From: Gulbenkiania mobilis
GTDB lineage: Bacteria; Pseudomonadota; Gammaproteobacteria; Burkholderiales; Chromobacteriaceae
Direction: 5' to 3'
Length of the DNA stretch: 64,000 nucleotides
NCBI GenBank assembly: GCA_004346645.1
Contig: SMDA01000002.1
Coordinates: forward strand, 248,001-312,000
Shown: piece after piece, positions 43,503 to 52,817 of the stretch
Position numbering within the stretch: position 1 is the stretch's first letter
Layout of the letters: each line of letters starts with the position of its first letter
Notes under the pieces: generated by a model
What the model was told of the DNA's origin: nothing
Seen by the model: only the letters and a program-made list of their open reading frames with translations
Database searches by the model: none
Program-made: the position numbers and the translations under genes

Positions 43503-44858
43503 GTGAACTTGCGGATGAAGTCTCTCATTACCGGCCTGTGCCTGGCATGGGCCCTGCCGGTGCACGCGCTCAGCCTGCTGGAAGGCTACCGCCTGGCCAA
43601 GACCCGCGACCCCGTCTACCGGGCCGCACAGGCCGAACGCGAGGCGGGCGAAGCCAATCGCGCCCTTGGCCGCGCACAGCTGCTACCGGTGATTGCTGCC
43701 AGCGGCTCGCGCATGGAGGTGGAGGGCGACCAGCGCTACCCCAGTACCAACCCCCTGACCCGCAAAACTACCACCGTGGTGCGTGAACTCGACTACGTCA
43801 GCAAGAACGGCACCATCCAGCTGCGCCAGCCCATCTTCAACCTGCAGCGCTGGGCCGAGTACCGCCAGGGGCAGCTACGGGCGGACTACAGCGAGGCGGT
43901 GTTCTCCAAAAAGGAAAAGGACCTGGCCGTCCGCTACCTGACGGCCTATCTGGACGTGCTCCTGGCACGGGAAACACTGGCGCTTGCAGAGGCCAAGGTC
44001 AGCGCGCTGAAGGAACAGCAGGCGCAGACCGACCGCCAGTTCGAGCTGGGGGATGGCACGCTCACCGACAAGAAGGAAGTGGAAGCCCGGCTGTCGCTGG
44101 CGCAGGCGCAGGTGCTGGAGGCACAGGACCAGTTCGGCATCGCCAGTCGCACGCTCGGCGCCATCATCGGCGAAGCCCCGTCGGGGCTGCATCAGCCGCG
44201 CGCCGAAAACCTGGCCCAACTGCGCACCCCGCCGGCCGAGACACTGCAGCGCTGGCTGGAACTGGCGGTGACCAACAGCCCCGACCTGCACGCCAGCCAG
44301 AAGAACGTGGAGCTGAGCAAGCAGGAGATCACCAAAGCGCGATCGGGGCATTTCCCCACCATCGACTTCATTGCCAGCCGCAGCCACGCCACTTCCGAAT
44401 CGATCACCACCATCGACCAGCGCACACTCAGCAACTCGATCGGCTTCCAGGTCAACATCCCGATCTTTGCAGGGGGCTCGGTGTCGGCGCAGACCGACCA
44501 GGCCCGCGCGCGGCTGACCCAGGCACAGTTCGAGCTGGACAATGTGCGCAGCCAGATCGAACTTGAGGTGAACAAGCAGTACGCCGGCGTGGTCAACGGC
44601 ATCGCCAAGACCGAAGCGCTGCTCAAGGCCGTGGCCTCGAGCGAGGAGGCCCTCAAGGCAAGCAGGATCGGCTTCAGGGCAGGGGTACGCACCACCACCG
44701 ACATCCTCAATGCCGAGGAGCAACGCTTTACTGCCCGCCGGGAGCTGGCCCAGGCAAGCTACGGCATGCTGGCCAGCTGGATCCGCCTGCGGGCCACCAG
44801 CGGCACTCTACTGGAAGAAGACCTGGTGCGGCTGGACGACCTCTTCCGCCGCAGTTGA
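43503..44858 (+). CDS. Type I secretion outer-membrane channel (TolC family)
   Basis: 451 residues with a signal peptide (about 1-22, ending PVHALS) and two OEP repeats of long helices (GYRLAKTRDPVYRAAQAEREAG; SPDLHASQKNVELSKQEITKARSGHFP), as in PrtF/TolC. AAGGAGG lies 7-8 bases before GTG 43503; ATG 43515 is an in-frame alternative that also leaves a full signal peptide. It completes the ABC-HlyD-TolC set, and a terminator follows. Confidence 0.92.
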   Translation: MNLRMKSLITGLCLAWALPVHALSLLEGYRLAKTRDPVYRAAQAEREAGEANRALGRAQLLPVIAASGSRMEVEGDQRYPSTNPLTRKTTTVVRELDYVSKNGTIQLRQPIFNLQRWAEYRQGQLRADYSEAVFSKKEKDLAVRYLTAYLDVLLARETLALAEAKVSALKEQQAQTDRQFELGDGTLTDKKEVEARLSLAQAQVLEAQDQFGIASRTLGAIIGEAPSGLHQPRAENLAQLRTPPAETLQRWLELAVTNSPDLHASQKNVELSKQEITKARSGHFPTIDFIASRSHATSESITTIDQRTLSNSIGFQVNIPIFAGGSVSAQTDQARARLTQAQFELDNVRSQIELEVNKQYAGVVNGIAKTEALLKAVASSEEALKASRIGFRAGVRTTTDILNAEEQRFTARRELAQASYGMLASWIRLRATSGTLLEEDLVRLDDLFRRS

Positions 44859-44882
44859 GGCAGAACCGCCCACCCGAAGCAC

Positions 44883-44910
44883 AACAGCCCGCCCGCAGCG
44901 GGCTGTTTTT
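44883..44910 (+). terminator. Terminator of the type I secretion operon
   Basis: AACAGCCCG (44883-44891) pairs with CGGGCTGTT (44899-44907) around a 7-base loop, and the T-run 44906-44910 follows. Confidence 0.9.
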
Positions 44911-44934
44911 ATGGAGGCCGGGAAAGTGGCGCAC

Positions 44935-45558
44935 TCAGGCGCAGGGATAGAGTCCGGCCAGCAGGGCTGCGGCCGCCCGGGGATCCGCAGCCCCGAACAC
45001 GCCGTCGACCACGGCCAGCAGGTCTGCCCCGGCGGCCACCACCGCAGCGGCGTTGTCCGGCCGGATGCCTCCGATCGCCACCCGCGGCACGCCCAGTTCG
45101 CGCGCGGCCGCAAACAGGGCGAGCGGCGCCCGAGGCGCCCCGGGTTTGGTCGTGGAAGGATGGACGGCACCGAAGGCCACGTAATCAGCCCCTGCACGGA
45201 CCGCCTCGCGCGCCCGCTCCAGACTGTCGTAACAGGAGGCACCAACCACGGCAGCGCGGCCCAGCCGCTGTCTGGCTTCGGTCACGGCCGCATCGTCGCG
45301 TCCGACATGGACGCCATCGGCGCCGACCGCTTCGGCCAACCCCAGGTCATCGTTGACGATGAACAGCACCCCATGGCGTCGGCACAGGGTTTGCAAGACC
45401 TCTGCCTGTGTCCGCCGCAACAGGCCGTCAGCCAGTTTGCTGCGGTACTGCAGCACGCACGCTCCGCCGGCCAGCACGGCCTGTGTCTGCTGAAGCAGAT
45501 GCTCGGTGTCGCTGGTTTCCGGGGTGATGGCGTACAGCCCACAAGGCGGCCGGTTCAT
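44935..45558 (-). CDS. thiE: Thiamine-phosphate synthase
   Basis: Joins HMP-pyrophosphate and thiazole phosphate to thiamine phosphate. A 207-residue TIM barrel: GLYAITPE at the start, CVLQYRSK, FIVNDDLGLAEAVGADGVHVGRDD (pyrophosphate and Mg binding), DYVAFGAVHPSTTK and AIGGIRPDNA. The ATG overlaps the thiD stop (45555-45558), so the pair is coupled. An uptake-like word at 45331 lies inside VNDDLGLAEA. Confidence 0.93.
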   Translation of the reverse strand: MNRPPCGLYAITPETSDTEHLLQQTQAVLAGGACVLQYRSKLADGLLRRTQAEVLQTLCRRHGVLFIVNDDLGLAEAVGADGVHVGRDDAAVTEARQRLGRAAVVGASCYDSLERAREAVRAGADYVAFGAVHPSTTKPGAPRAPLALFAAARELGVPRVAIGGIRPDNAAAVVAAGADLLAVVDGVFGAADPRAAAALLAGLYPCA

Positions 45559-46415
45559 TCGGGCTCCGCGCCGGCATCTTCTTCCGGATTTTCGGGCCCA
45601 GCCTCGTCCCGGCTCCAGAACAGCCGGTCGGGAATGAACTGCCCCATGCCGGGACGAAAGGCGTGGGCGAGCGTCTGGTAGGTATAGGCCTGGGCCTCGC
45701 GCACTGCCTCGCCGATTTCCACGCCCTGCGCCAGAAAGGCAGTAAGTGCGGACGCCAGCGTGCAACCGGAACCGTGGTAACTGCCGGGCAGGCGGGGCCA
45801 GCGGTCTTCGCGGATGCGGCCCTCGGGACCATAGAGCACGTTGACCACGTCAGCGCTGCCCTCGTGGGTACCGGTGATCAGCACGTAGGCCGGCCCCAGA
45901 GCCAGCAGCCGTCGGGCACACTCGTCCAGGTCGGGGTCGTCGTCCCCGTCCGGGTCGTTGACCGCCAACCGGCGCGCTTCCAGGCTGTTGGGCGTGAGCA
46001 CGCTCACCTGCGGCAGCAACATGTCGCGCATGGCCGCCACCAGATCGTCATCGGCCATCGGGCTGCCACTGCCGCTGGCGAGCACCGGGTCGAGAACCAA
46101 GGGCACGTCGGGGTAGTCTGACACGAGCTCGGTGATGGCAGCGACGTTCTCGACGCTGCCGATCATGCCCACCTTGAAAGCCTCGACGGGCATGTCTTCG
46201 AGTACCATGCGAGCCTGGTCCACCACCCAGTCCGGCTCCATCACGAGGAAATCGTCGAGGGTGGCACTGTCCTGCACGGTGATGGCAGTGACTACCGGCA
46301 AGGGGTGGCAGCCCAAGCTGGCGAGGGTGAGCAGGTCGGCCGAAAGACCGGCGCCTCCGGAAGGGTCGTTACCGGCGAGGACCAGCACGGCCGGGTAGGG
46401 GCGTTCGTTCGTCAA
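45555..46415 (-). CDS. thiD: Hydroxymethylpyrimidine (phosphate) kinase
   Basis: Phosphorylates HMP and HMP-phosphate for thiamine synthesis. A ribokinase-fold protein with AGNDPSGGAGLSADLLT, KVGMIGS, DPVLASGSG, TPNSLEARRL and the anion-hole/catalytic GSYHGSGCTLASAL. I start at TTG 46415 because GAGG lies 8 bases upstream and the protein then begins at the usual place. ATG 46460 is in frame but lacks a ribosome site and adds 15 residues. The C-terminal acidic tail (ENPEEDAGAEPE) is unusual. Coupled to thiE and divergent from rubredoxin. Confidence 0.88.
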   Translation of the reverse strand: MTNERPYPAVLVLAGNDPSGGAGLSADLLTLASLGCHPLPVVTAITVQDSATLDDFLVMEPDWVVDQARMVLEDMPVEAFKVGMIGSVENVAAITELVSDYPDVPLVLDPVLASGSGSPMADDDLVAAMRDMLLPQVSVLTPNSLEARRLAVNDPDGDDDPDLDECARRLLALGPAYVLITGTHEGSADVVNVLYGPEGRIREDRWPRLPGSYHGSGCTLASALTAFLAQGVEIGEAVREAQAYTYQTLAHAFRPGMGQFIPDRLFWSRDEAGPENPEEDAGAEPE

Positions 46416-46484
46416 TGCTTTAACCTCGCTGTGGTCAGGATTTAAAATCTTCTCTTTCATTTTAACCGAGCAAAGGGTCAACGT

Positions 46485-46649
46485 ATGCGTACCTGGATGT
46501 GCCTCATCTGCGGCTTCATTTACGACGAGGAGGCTGGCCGCCCCGAGGACGGCATTGCGCCGGGCACCAAGTGGGCGGACATCCCCCCGAACTGGACCTG
46601 CCCGGACTGCGATGCCCGCAAGGAAGACTTCGAAATGGTGGAAATCTGA
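46485..46649 (+). CDS. Rubredoxin
   Basis: A 54-residue electron carrier. Two knuckles bind one iron: CLICG (Cys6, Cys9) and CPDCD (Cys39, Cys42). Between them lie the typical [22 protein letters not shown] residues, given here as two parts: [11 protein letters not shown] and [17 protein letters not shown] lies about 9 bases before the ATG. It precedes the M48 protease gene by 25 bp. Its redox partner is not encoded here. Confidence 0.93.
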   Translation: MRTWMCLICGFIYDEEAGRPEDGIAPGTKWADIPPNWTCPDCDARKEDFEMVEI

Positions 46650-46674
46650 TTCCACCGCCCACAAGGAGAACCGA

Positions 46675-47502
46675 ATGCAACGCCGCTGGAAAACCCTGAT
46701 CCTGTCCCTCACCCTGCCGGCCGTGCTCGGCCTGGGGGCCTGTGCGGACGTCTCCACCACCCAGACCGGGGCAGTCGGAGTCAATCGCAAGCAGCGCATG
46801 CTGCTGTCCTCCGATCAGGTCGAGGAGATTTCGGCCAAGGCCTACCAGCAGGAAGAAACCAAGCTGCGCGGCGCCGGCAAGCTCAACACCGATCCGGCCC
46901 TGACGGCCCGGGTACGCCGCGTGAGCGACCGCCTGATCCGCCAAGCCACCGTGTTCCGTCCGGACGCTGCCCGCTGGAAGTGGGAAGTGAACGTGGCCAA
47001 TGCGCCCAACGAACTGAACGCCTACGCGATGGCCGGCGGCAAGATCATGGTCTACAGCGGCCTGATGACCAAGCTCAACCTGAGCGACGACGAGCTCGCC
47101 GCTGTCATCGGCCACGAGATGGCCCATGCCCTGCGCGAGCATTCGCGCGAGAGCATGAGCCAGGAGTACGCACAGCAGATGGGCCTGTCGGTGGTGGGCG
47201 CGCTCGCGGGTCTCAATGAAAGCCAGCTCAACCTCGCCGCCATGGCCACCGATGTTGCCCTCTCCAAGCCGCACAGCCGCACCATGGAGAACGAAGCCGA
47301 CACCATGGGCCTGGAACTGATGGCCCGTGCCGGCTACAACCCGCAGGCCGCCATCAGCGTCTGGAACAAGATGATGGCTCAAGGGCAGGGCGGCGGGATC
47401 GAGTTCCTGTCCACCCACCCCAGCGGCCCCAGTCGCATCGACAATCTGCGGCGCCACCTGCCGCAGGTGATGCCGCTCTACGAGGCAGCCCGCAAGCGCT
47501 AA
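46675..47502 (+). CDS. M48-family metallopeptidase lipoprotein
   Basis: A 275-residue periplasmic Zn protease of the LoiP/YcaL type (M48B). A lipoprotein signal peptide ends in GLGAC (lipidated Cys about 23). The zinc motif HEMAH is in VIGHEMAHALREHS, and the third ligand Glu is in ENEADTMGLELMARAGYNP. Late STHPSGPSRIDNL is the family C-terminal signature. AAGGAG lies 8 bases before ATG 46675. It probably takes part in outer-membrane protein quality control. Confidence 0.92.
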   Translation: MQRRWKTLILSLTLPAVLGLGACADVSTTQTGAVGVNRKQRMLLSSDQVEEISAKAYQQEETKLRGAGKLNTDPALTARVRRVSDRLIRQATVFRPDAARWKWEVNVANAPNELNAYAMAGGKIMVYSGLMTKLNLSDDELAAVIGHEMAHALREHSRESMSQEYAQQMGLSVVGALAGLNESQLNLAAMATDVALSKPHSRTMENEADTMGLELMARAGYNPQAAISVWNKMMAQGQGGGIEFLSTHPSGPSRIDNLRRHLPQVMPLYEAARKR

Positions 47503-47640
47503 GGCATTAGCCGGCGCACCGCTTCTCTGACGGGAAACAAGACGCCCCGGCTGCCCATCGCGCACAATGGCGTGCCGGTGGCGCCGGGGCGGTTCTTGCC
47601 GCCCGGCCCGGCCGGCCCCTTCCCTTTCGGAACGACTGCA

Positions 47641-48057
47641 ATGGCATACCTCTATATCAAGGCTCTACACATCATCTTCGTGGTGTCGTGGTTTGCAGGT
47701 CTTTTCTACCTGCCCCGCATCTACGTCAACCTCGCCATGGCCAGTGAAGGCGCAGAGTACGACCGCCTGCTACTGATGTCGCGCAAGCTCTACCGCTTCG
47801 TGACGCCGATCATGCTGCTGGCGCTGGGCTTCGGCCTGTGGCTGTGGCTGGGCTACGGCATGACAGGCGGCTGGCTGCATGCCAAACTCGTGCTGGTGGC
47901 CGCGCTGGTGGTTTATCATTTCTGGTGCAGGCAGATCCTCCGCCGCTTTGAAACCCGCACCGAGCGCCACAGCCATGTGTGGTTCCGCTTCTTCAACGAA
48001 TTCCCCGTCCTGGCCCTGTTCGCGGTGGTGATTCTGGTGGTGGTCAAACCCTTCTGA
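47641..48057 (+). CDS. hemJ: Protoporphyrinogen oxidase HemJ
   Basis: A 138-residue membrane protein with four helices. MAYLYIKALHIIFVVSWFAGLFYLPR carries the conserved His10 and FYLPR, and YVNLAMASEG plus KLVLVAALVVYHFWC contain other conserved residues of the HemJ/UPF0093 family. It oxidises protoporphyrinogen IX to protoporphyrin IX late in heme synthesis. hemL lies 1.4 kb downstream on the same strand. Confidence 0.9.
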   Translation: MAYLYIKALHIIFVVSWFAGLFYLPRIYVNLAMASEGAEYDRLLLMSRKLYRFVTPIMLLALGFGLWLWLGYGMTGGWLHAKLVLVAALVVYHFWCRQILRRFETRTERHSHVWFRFFNEFPVLALFAVVILVVVKPF

Positions 48058-48082
48058 ACAGGCTCACTGCAAGCGAGGTTGC

Positions 48083-48550
48083 ATGGCTCTGGAAATCGAA
48101 CGCCGCTTCTTGGTCAAGGGCGATGCCTGGCGCGCCCTGGCACCACCGAAGCTCTACAAGCAGGGCTATCTGTCGGTGGAAAAGGCGCGCACCGTCCGGG
48201 TGCGTATCGTGGAGACGTCGGCGTGGCTGACCCTGAAAGGCGCCATCAGCGACGTCAGCCGGCACGAATTCGAATACCCGATCCCGCTGGCAGATGCCCA
48301 GACCCTCCTGGATACGATGTGCCCGATGGTGGTGGAGAAGCACAGGCACCGTATCCAGTGCGGAGACCTCTGCTGGGAAGTGGACGAATTTTTCGGCGAC
48401 AACGCCGGACTGATCCTGGCCGAGGTGGAACTGCCCGCGGAGGACACCCCCTTCGCCCGTCCCGACTGGCTGGGCGAGGAAGTCACCCACGACGGGCGCT
48501 TCACCAATGCCTACCTGTCGCAGCACCCCTACCGAAGCTGGGGCGCCTGA
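48083..48550 (+). CDS. CYTH-domain protein (triphosphate tunnel metalloenzyme)
   Basis: 155 residues. The signature EIERRFLV is at residues 4-11, followed by QGYLSVEKARTVRVRI, WLTLKGAISDVSRHEFEYPIP, EKHRHRI, WEVDEFFGDNAGLILAEVEL; these charged strands line the tunnel. Close relatives are inorganic triphosphatases; the fold also includes CyaB-type adenylate cyclases, so cAMP synthesis is possible but less likely. The gene starts 25 bp after hemJ. Confidence 0.88.
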   Translation: MALEIERRFLVKGDAWRALAPPKLYKQGYLSVEKARTVRVRIVETSAWLTLKGAISDVSRHEFEYPIPLADAQTLLDTMCPMVVEKHRHRIQCGDLCWEVDEFFGDNAGLILAEVELPAEDTPFARPDWLGEEVTHDGRFTNAYLSQHPYRSWGA

Positions 48551-48627
48551 AGTCCTCGCCCGGCCGTTTTACCTAGCGTATCCGTGAAATTTAGAAAATC
48601 TTTACACAAGCTGAAAAAGCGGCTTTC

Positions 48628-49308
48628 ATGCAGCGTATTCCGGGGATGAAGAATCCTCGTGCTGGGGGATTCCCACTGTGGCTCTTCGAATTCTGCTTCG
48701 ACAACGGCCTACTGGGCAGACACCTCATCAACTGCGAGATCGTGGGGGGTGCCACCGCCACCGGGCTGGCCAATCCCCGTCCCACCAGCGGCGCACGCGC
48801 CCGGTTCGAGGGGGCAGTGCTGCGCTACCGGCGTTTCGATACCATCTTCCTGATGCTGGGCGAGGTGGACTGTTCGGTCACCTTCTGGCTGCTTGCCGCG
48901 CGAAGCGCGCAGGCTGCCACGGACTTCATTCCGCGAGCGGTGCAAAATATTGCCGGGATGGTGGAGTGGATCAGAAAACAGGTGCCGGGCAAGGCAATAT
49001 TCTTGGTCGCAGCACCGCTGCCCTCTGTCACGGATGAACAGTCCGGTCAGCAGGAGCTGCCGCTGCGCCAGCGCATCGGGGCCAGCCTGGCACAACGCAC
49101 CGCACTGGTTCACGCCTATAACCGGGCGCTGCATGCCCTAGCTCGGCAGCAGGGACTGGGGTGGATCGACACGATACCCGACCTCTTGGACCCGTCGACC
49201 GGGCTGCTCGACAGGCGTTTCTGCCATGAAGACAGGGTGGACCACCACCATTGCTTTGAAAAGACGGCGCCCGTATGGCGTAAGCATTTGCAACAGCATC
49301 TGCGCTGA
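48628..49308 (+). CDS. SGNH-hydrolase-like protein with damaged N-terminus
   Basis: A 226-residue open frame. Residues from [20 protein letters not shown] onward look like an SGNH/GDSL-type family protein ([25 protein letters not shown] near the end). The first motif is garbled: this frame gives [12 protein letters not shown], while the frame one base over reads ILVLGDSHC, the expected block I with catalytic Ser. One extra base near 48652 and one missing base near 48680 would explain it. The gene may be inactive, or the sequence may hold two errors. No good ribosome site is visible. Confidence 0.6.
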   Translation: MQRIPGMKNPRAGGFPLWLFEFCFDNGLLGRHLINCEIVGGATATGLANPRPTSGARARFEGAVLRYRRFDTIFLMLGEVDCSVTFWLLAARSAQAATDFIPRAVQNIAGMVEWIRKQVPGKAIFLVAAPLPSVTDEQSGQQELPLRQRIGASLAQRTALVHAYNRALHALARQQGLGWIDTIPDLLDPSTGLLDRRFCHEDRVDHHHCFEKTAPVWRKHLQQHLR

Positions 49309-49412
49309 GCGCCGGCAGGGTTGGCCGAAGCGCCCCGCACCTCCCGGCGGGCAGGCGCACCCGATACACAGCAACTGCGGCCCGTGAAGAGGCCGATAAG
49401 GAAGGAACAAGG

Positions 49413-50693
49413 ATGTCCCGTAATCTCGAACTGTTCGAACGTGGCAAGCAGGTAATCCCCGGAGGAGTGAACTCTCCCGTCCGGGCCTTTGGCCAAGTCG
49501 GTGGCACGCCCCGCTTTGTGAAGCGCGCCGAGGGCGCCTTCTTCTGGGACGCTGACGACCGCCAGTACCTCGATTACGTGGGCAGCTGGGGCCCGGCCAT
49601 CCTGGGCCATGCCCATCCCGATGTAGTGAAGGCTGTTCAAGAGGCGGCCACGGATGGCTTGTCCTTCGGCGCCCCCACCGAAGGCGAGGTTGAAATCGCC
49701 GAGGAAATCTGTCGGCTACTGCCGTCGGTGGAGCAGGTGCGGCTGGTGAGCTCCGGCACCGAAGCCACCATGAGTGCGATCCGTCTGGCACGCGGCTTCA
49801 CCGGTCGGGACCTGATCGTGAAGTTTGAAGGCTGTTACCATGGCCACTCCGATAGCCTGCTGGTGAAGGCGGGCTCAGGCCTGCTCACCTTCGGCAACCC
49901 GTCCTCCGGCGGCGTGCCGGCCGACTGTACCCGGCACACGATGGTGCTGCAGTACAACGACGTGCAACAGCTGGCCGACACCTTCAAGGACCTGGGCGAC
50001 AAGATCGCCTGTGTGATCCTGGAGCCGATCGCCGGCAACATGAACCTGATCCAGCCGTCCGCCGAGTTCGTGCAAGCGCTGCGCAGCCTGACCGAACAGC
50101 ATGGCGCGGTGCTGATTTACGATGAAGTGATGACCGGTTTCCGGGTGGCGCTGGAGTGCGCCCAAGGTCTGCACGGCATCACGCCCGATCTGACCACGCT
50201 GGGCAAGGTGGTGGGCGGCGGCATGCCGCTGGCTGCCTTCGGCGGCCGGGCCGACATCATGGCGAAGATCGCGCCCTTGGGGAATGTCTATCAGGCAGGC
50301 ACACTGTCGGGCAACCCGCTGTCGGTGGCGGCGGGCTTGGCCACGCTGCGCCTGATCCAGCAGCCGGGCTTCCATGCCACACTGGGTGCCCGCACCGCCC
50401 GTCTGGCACAGGGCTTGGCCGAAACCGCACGGAAGGCCGGCGTGGTGCTCAGCAGCGACAGCGTGGGCGGCATGTTCGGCTTTTATTTCAGCGAACAGGT
50501 CCCCACCTCGTATGCCGAGGCCACCCGCTGCGACATCGAACGCTTCAAGCGCTTCTTCCATGCCATGCTGGAAGAAGGCATCTATCTTGCCCCGTCTGCC
50601 TACGAAGCCGGCTTCGTCTCGATCGCGCACGACGACGCGCTGATCGAGCGCACCCTGGAGGCGGCCGCGCGGGCCTTCGCCCGTATCGCCTGA
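49413..50693 (+). CDS. hemL: Glutamate-1-semialdehyde 2,1-aminomutase
   Basis: Makes 5-aminolevulinate, the heme precursor, from glutamate-1-semialdehyde with PLP. The 426 residues match the family: [13 protein letters not shown] at the start, [30 protein letters not shown], and the PLP Lys in [27 protein letters not shown] precedes the ATG. An uptake-like word lies in the leader at 49320. Confidence 0.97.
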   Translation: MSRNLELFERGKQVIPGGVNSPVRAFGQVGGTPRFVKRAEGAFFWDADDRQYLDYVGSWGPAILGHAHPDVVKAVQEAATDGLSFGAPTEGEVEIAEEICRLLPSVEQVRLVSSGTEATMSAIRLARGFTGRDLIVKFEGCYHGHSDSLLVKAGSGLLTFGNPSSGGVPADCTRHTMVLQYNDVQQLADTFKDLGDKIACVILEPIAGNMNLIQPSAEFVQALRSLTEQHGAVLIYDEVMTGFRVALECAQGLHGITPDLTTLGKVVGGGMPLAAFGGRADIMAKIAPLGNVYQAGTLSGNPLSVAAGLATLRLIQQPGFHATLGARTARLAQGLAETARKAGVVLSSDSVGGMFGFYFSEQVPTSYAEATRCDIERFKRFFHAMLEEGIYLAPSAYEAGFVSIAHDDALIERTLEAAARAFARIA

Positions 50694-50765
50694 TGCCGGG
50701 CCGGGCAGCCGCCCGGCCCCGTCCGCACCATGCAAGGAGCGCCCGTCCGGCAAGGACGGCCTGAC

Positions 50766-52343
50766 ATGAAACCCGTTTCACGCCGCCGAAACCTGCAGGG
50801 GCTGATCCTGCTGATTGCCCTGACCGCCATGGTGCTCACGCTGATCAACAGCACCCTGGCGGCGCGGCATGTGCTGGCGGAAAGCCTGATCCGCAACACG
50901 CTGGAGGCCCACCGTGTGTACGCGGCCAAGGTGGCGAGCAACACCGAAGGCTACATGCGCGCCCTGCAGCAGACGCTGCAGGCGGAAAGCGAGACGGTGT
51001 TAGCCCACTTCGACGACCCGCCGGAGCTGCAGCGTCGGTTGGACCGGGTGTTTCGCGCCACCGACTCCTTCAATCAGGTGGTGGCATTCAGCAGCGAAGG
51101 CCGTCTTTTGGCTGCTGCGCCCGCCGAACCGCTGCGGGAGGGCAAGGTCTTCGAAAGCTACGGCATCCGTCTTAACCTCAGCCAGCGCCAGCCGCTGATC
51201 ACCGAGCCCTACATGGGGGCCAACGGCAAGCTGATGATCTTCGTCGGCCAGCCGCTCTTCGACCGCAACGGCAGCTACCTGGGCTATTACGGCGGCTCGA
51301 TCCTGCTGCACGAGCGCAACATCCTGTACAGCCAGCTGAAGGAACACGCCTATCGCGACGGCTCCTATCTCTTCGTCGTCGACCATCGCGGGCACCTTCT
51401 TTACCACCCCGAGGTCCGCCGGGTGGACGAGCGCGTGGACCAGAACCCGGTGGTGCAGCGGCTGCTGCGCGGCGAGACGGGGGCGGCCCAAGTCACCAAC
51501 TCGCGGGGCGTGCACATGCTGACGGGCTACGCCCCCATCCCCAGCCTGGGTTGGGGCGTGGTGTCACAGCGCCCCCGGGATGCGGCCTTGGCCGAGCTGG
51601 ACCTGCTCACCCTGAGCCAGCTGCGCCATGCCGCGCCGCTCCTGGTCGCCATTCTGCTGGCGGTGTGGTGGATGTCACGCCAAGTGGCGCGCCCGCTGAC
51701 ACGGTTGGCCGAAGAGGCGCGCCATCTGGACGCCGCCGAGGTGCCCGAACGCATTCGTCGCATTCCCGGATGGTATCTGGAGGCGCAGCAGCTCAAGCTG
51801 GCCCTGCTGGCGGGCGTGCAGGCGATGCATTCGCAGTTGCACCGCTTCCGGCGCGAATCCAACACCGACCCGCTGACGGGGCTGGGCAACCGGCGCGAGT
51901 TCGACGCGATGATCGCGCACTGGAAGGCCAACCCTCAGCGCGTGGCCGTGGTGGTACTCGACGTGGACCATTTCAAGAACGTCAACGACACCTATGGTCA
52001 TGAAACCGGCGACCAGGTACTGGTGGAACTGGCCAGACTGATGCGGGAAACCGCTCGCGACAGCGATATCCTGTGCCGGATGGGCGGCGAGGAGTTCGTG
52101 CTGATCCTGCCGCACGCCGATGCCGGTGGGGCCTTTGCACTGGCGGAACGGCTGCGGCTCAAGGTCGAGGCCGCCAGGCGACCTGACCTGCCTGCGGTCA
52201 CCATCTCGGTGGGGGTGGCGTGCTGCCAGACGGGCGAGGATGCGCCGCTCCTCCTTGGCTTGGCCGATGCCGCGCTCTACCAAGCCAAGGAACAGGGCCG
52301 CAACCGGGTGGTGATGGCACCACCGCCCCGACCGGAAGCCTGA
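50766..52343 (+). CDS. Membrane diguanylate cyclase with extracytoplasmic sensor
   Basis: 525 residues: helix 1 (about 10-32), an extracytoplasmic dCACHE-like sensor (about 33-275; FVVDHRGHLLYHPE is typical), helix 2 (about 282-302), a HAMP-like linker, and a GGDEF domain (about 360-520). The active-site motif is intact as GGEEF, and the RxxD inhibitory site (RDSD) lies five residues before it, so c-di-GMP synthesis with product feedback is expected. It follows hemL by 72 bp. Confidence 0.92.
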   Translation: MKPVSRRRNLQGLILLIALTAMVLTLINSTLAARHVLAESLIRNTLEAHRVYAAKVASNTEGYMRALQQTLQAESETVLAHFDDPPELQRRLDRVFRATDSFNQVVAFSSEGRLLAAAPAEPLREGKVFESYGIRLNLSQRQPLITEPYMGANGKLMIFVGQPLFDRNGSYLGYYGGSILLHERNILYSQLKEHAYRDGSYLFVVDHRGHLLYHPEVRRVDERVDQNPVVQRLLRGETGAAQVTNSRGVHMLTGYAPIPSLGWGVVSQRPRDAALAELDLLTLSQLRHAAPLLVAILLAVWWMSRQVARPLTRLAEEARHLDAAEVPERIRRIPGWYLEAQQLKLALLAGVQAMHSQLHRFRRESNTDPLTGLGNRREFDAMIAHWKANPQRVAVVVLDVDHFKNVNDTYGHETGDQVLVELARLMRETARDSDILCRMGGEEFVLILPHADAGGAFALAERLRLKVEAARRPDLPAVTISVGVACCQTGEDAPLLLGLADAALYQAKEQGRNRVVMAPPPRPEA

Positions 52344-52371
52344 ACCGTCTCTGCCCACCGGTCCCCAAACC

Positions 52372-52779
52372 TCAGGCGTGGGGAAACCCGGGGTTCCAGG
52401 CCACTTCCCAGAGAAAGCCGTCGGTATCGCGAAAGTACCCGCTGCGTCCGCCCCAGAATACGTCCTGTGCCGGCTTGACGATCTCCCCGCCCCGCTCGGC
52501 CACCTCTGCCAAGAGCGTATCCACCGCCTGCGGTGTGGCCACATTGTGCGCCAGCGTGAAGCCGGGAAAGGCCGACGGCGAGCTGTCGGCTACGGTCACA
52601 TCCTCGGCCAGACGCGCCCGTGGGTAGAGCGACAGCCAAGTTTTGCCCAGCTCGAAGAAGGCCACGCCGGCCCCCTCGGGCATCGGCACGCGCGGCAAGC
52701 ACAGCACCTGTTCGTAGAACGCGACGGCCCGGTCCAGATCGCCAACGCCCAGCGTCACCATGCTCAATCGTGCTTCCAT
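52372..52779 (-). CDS. VOC/glyoxalase-like protein
   Basis: 135 residues with two beta-alpha-beta-beta-beta units: LSMVTLGVGDLDRAVAFYEQVL and TLAHNVATPQAVDTLLAEV, ending GYFRDTDGFLWEVAWNPGF. The metal-site Glu in LWEVAWN is present, but the substrate is unknown. GAGGAG precedes ATG 52779. It is convergent with the diguanylate cyclase, and an uptake-like word lies upstream at 52800, between this gene and rsmE. Confidence 0.83.
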   Translation of the reverse strand: MEARLSMVTLGVGDLDRAVAFYEQVLCLPRVPMPEGAGVAFFELGKTWLSLYPRARLAEDVTVADSSPSAFPGFTLAHNVATPQAVDTLLAEVAERGGEIVKPAQDVFWGGRSGYFRDTDGFLWEVAWNPGFPHA

Positions 52780-52817
52780 TGCTGTCTCCTCGGTTTCAGG
52801 TTGGCCGAAGCCGGTCT

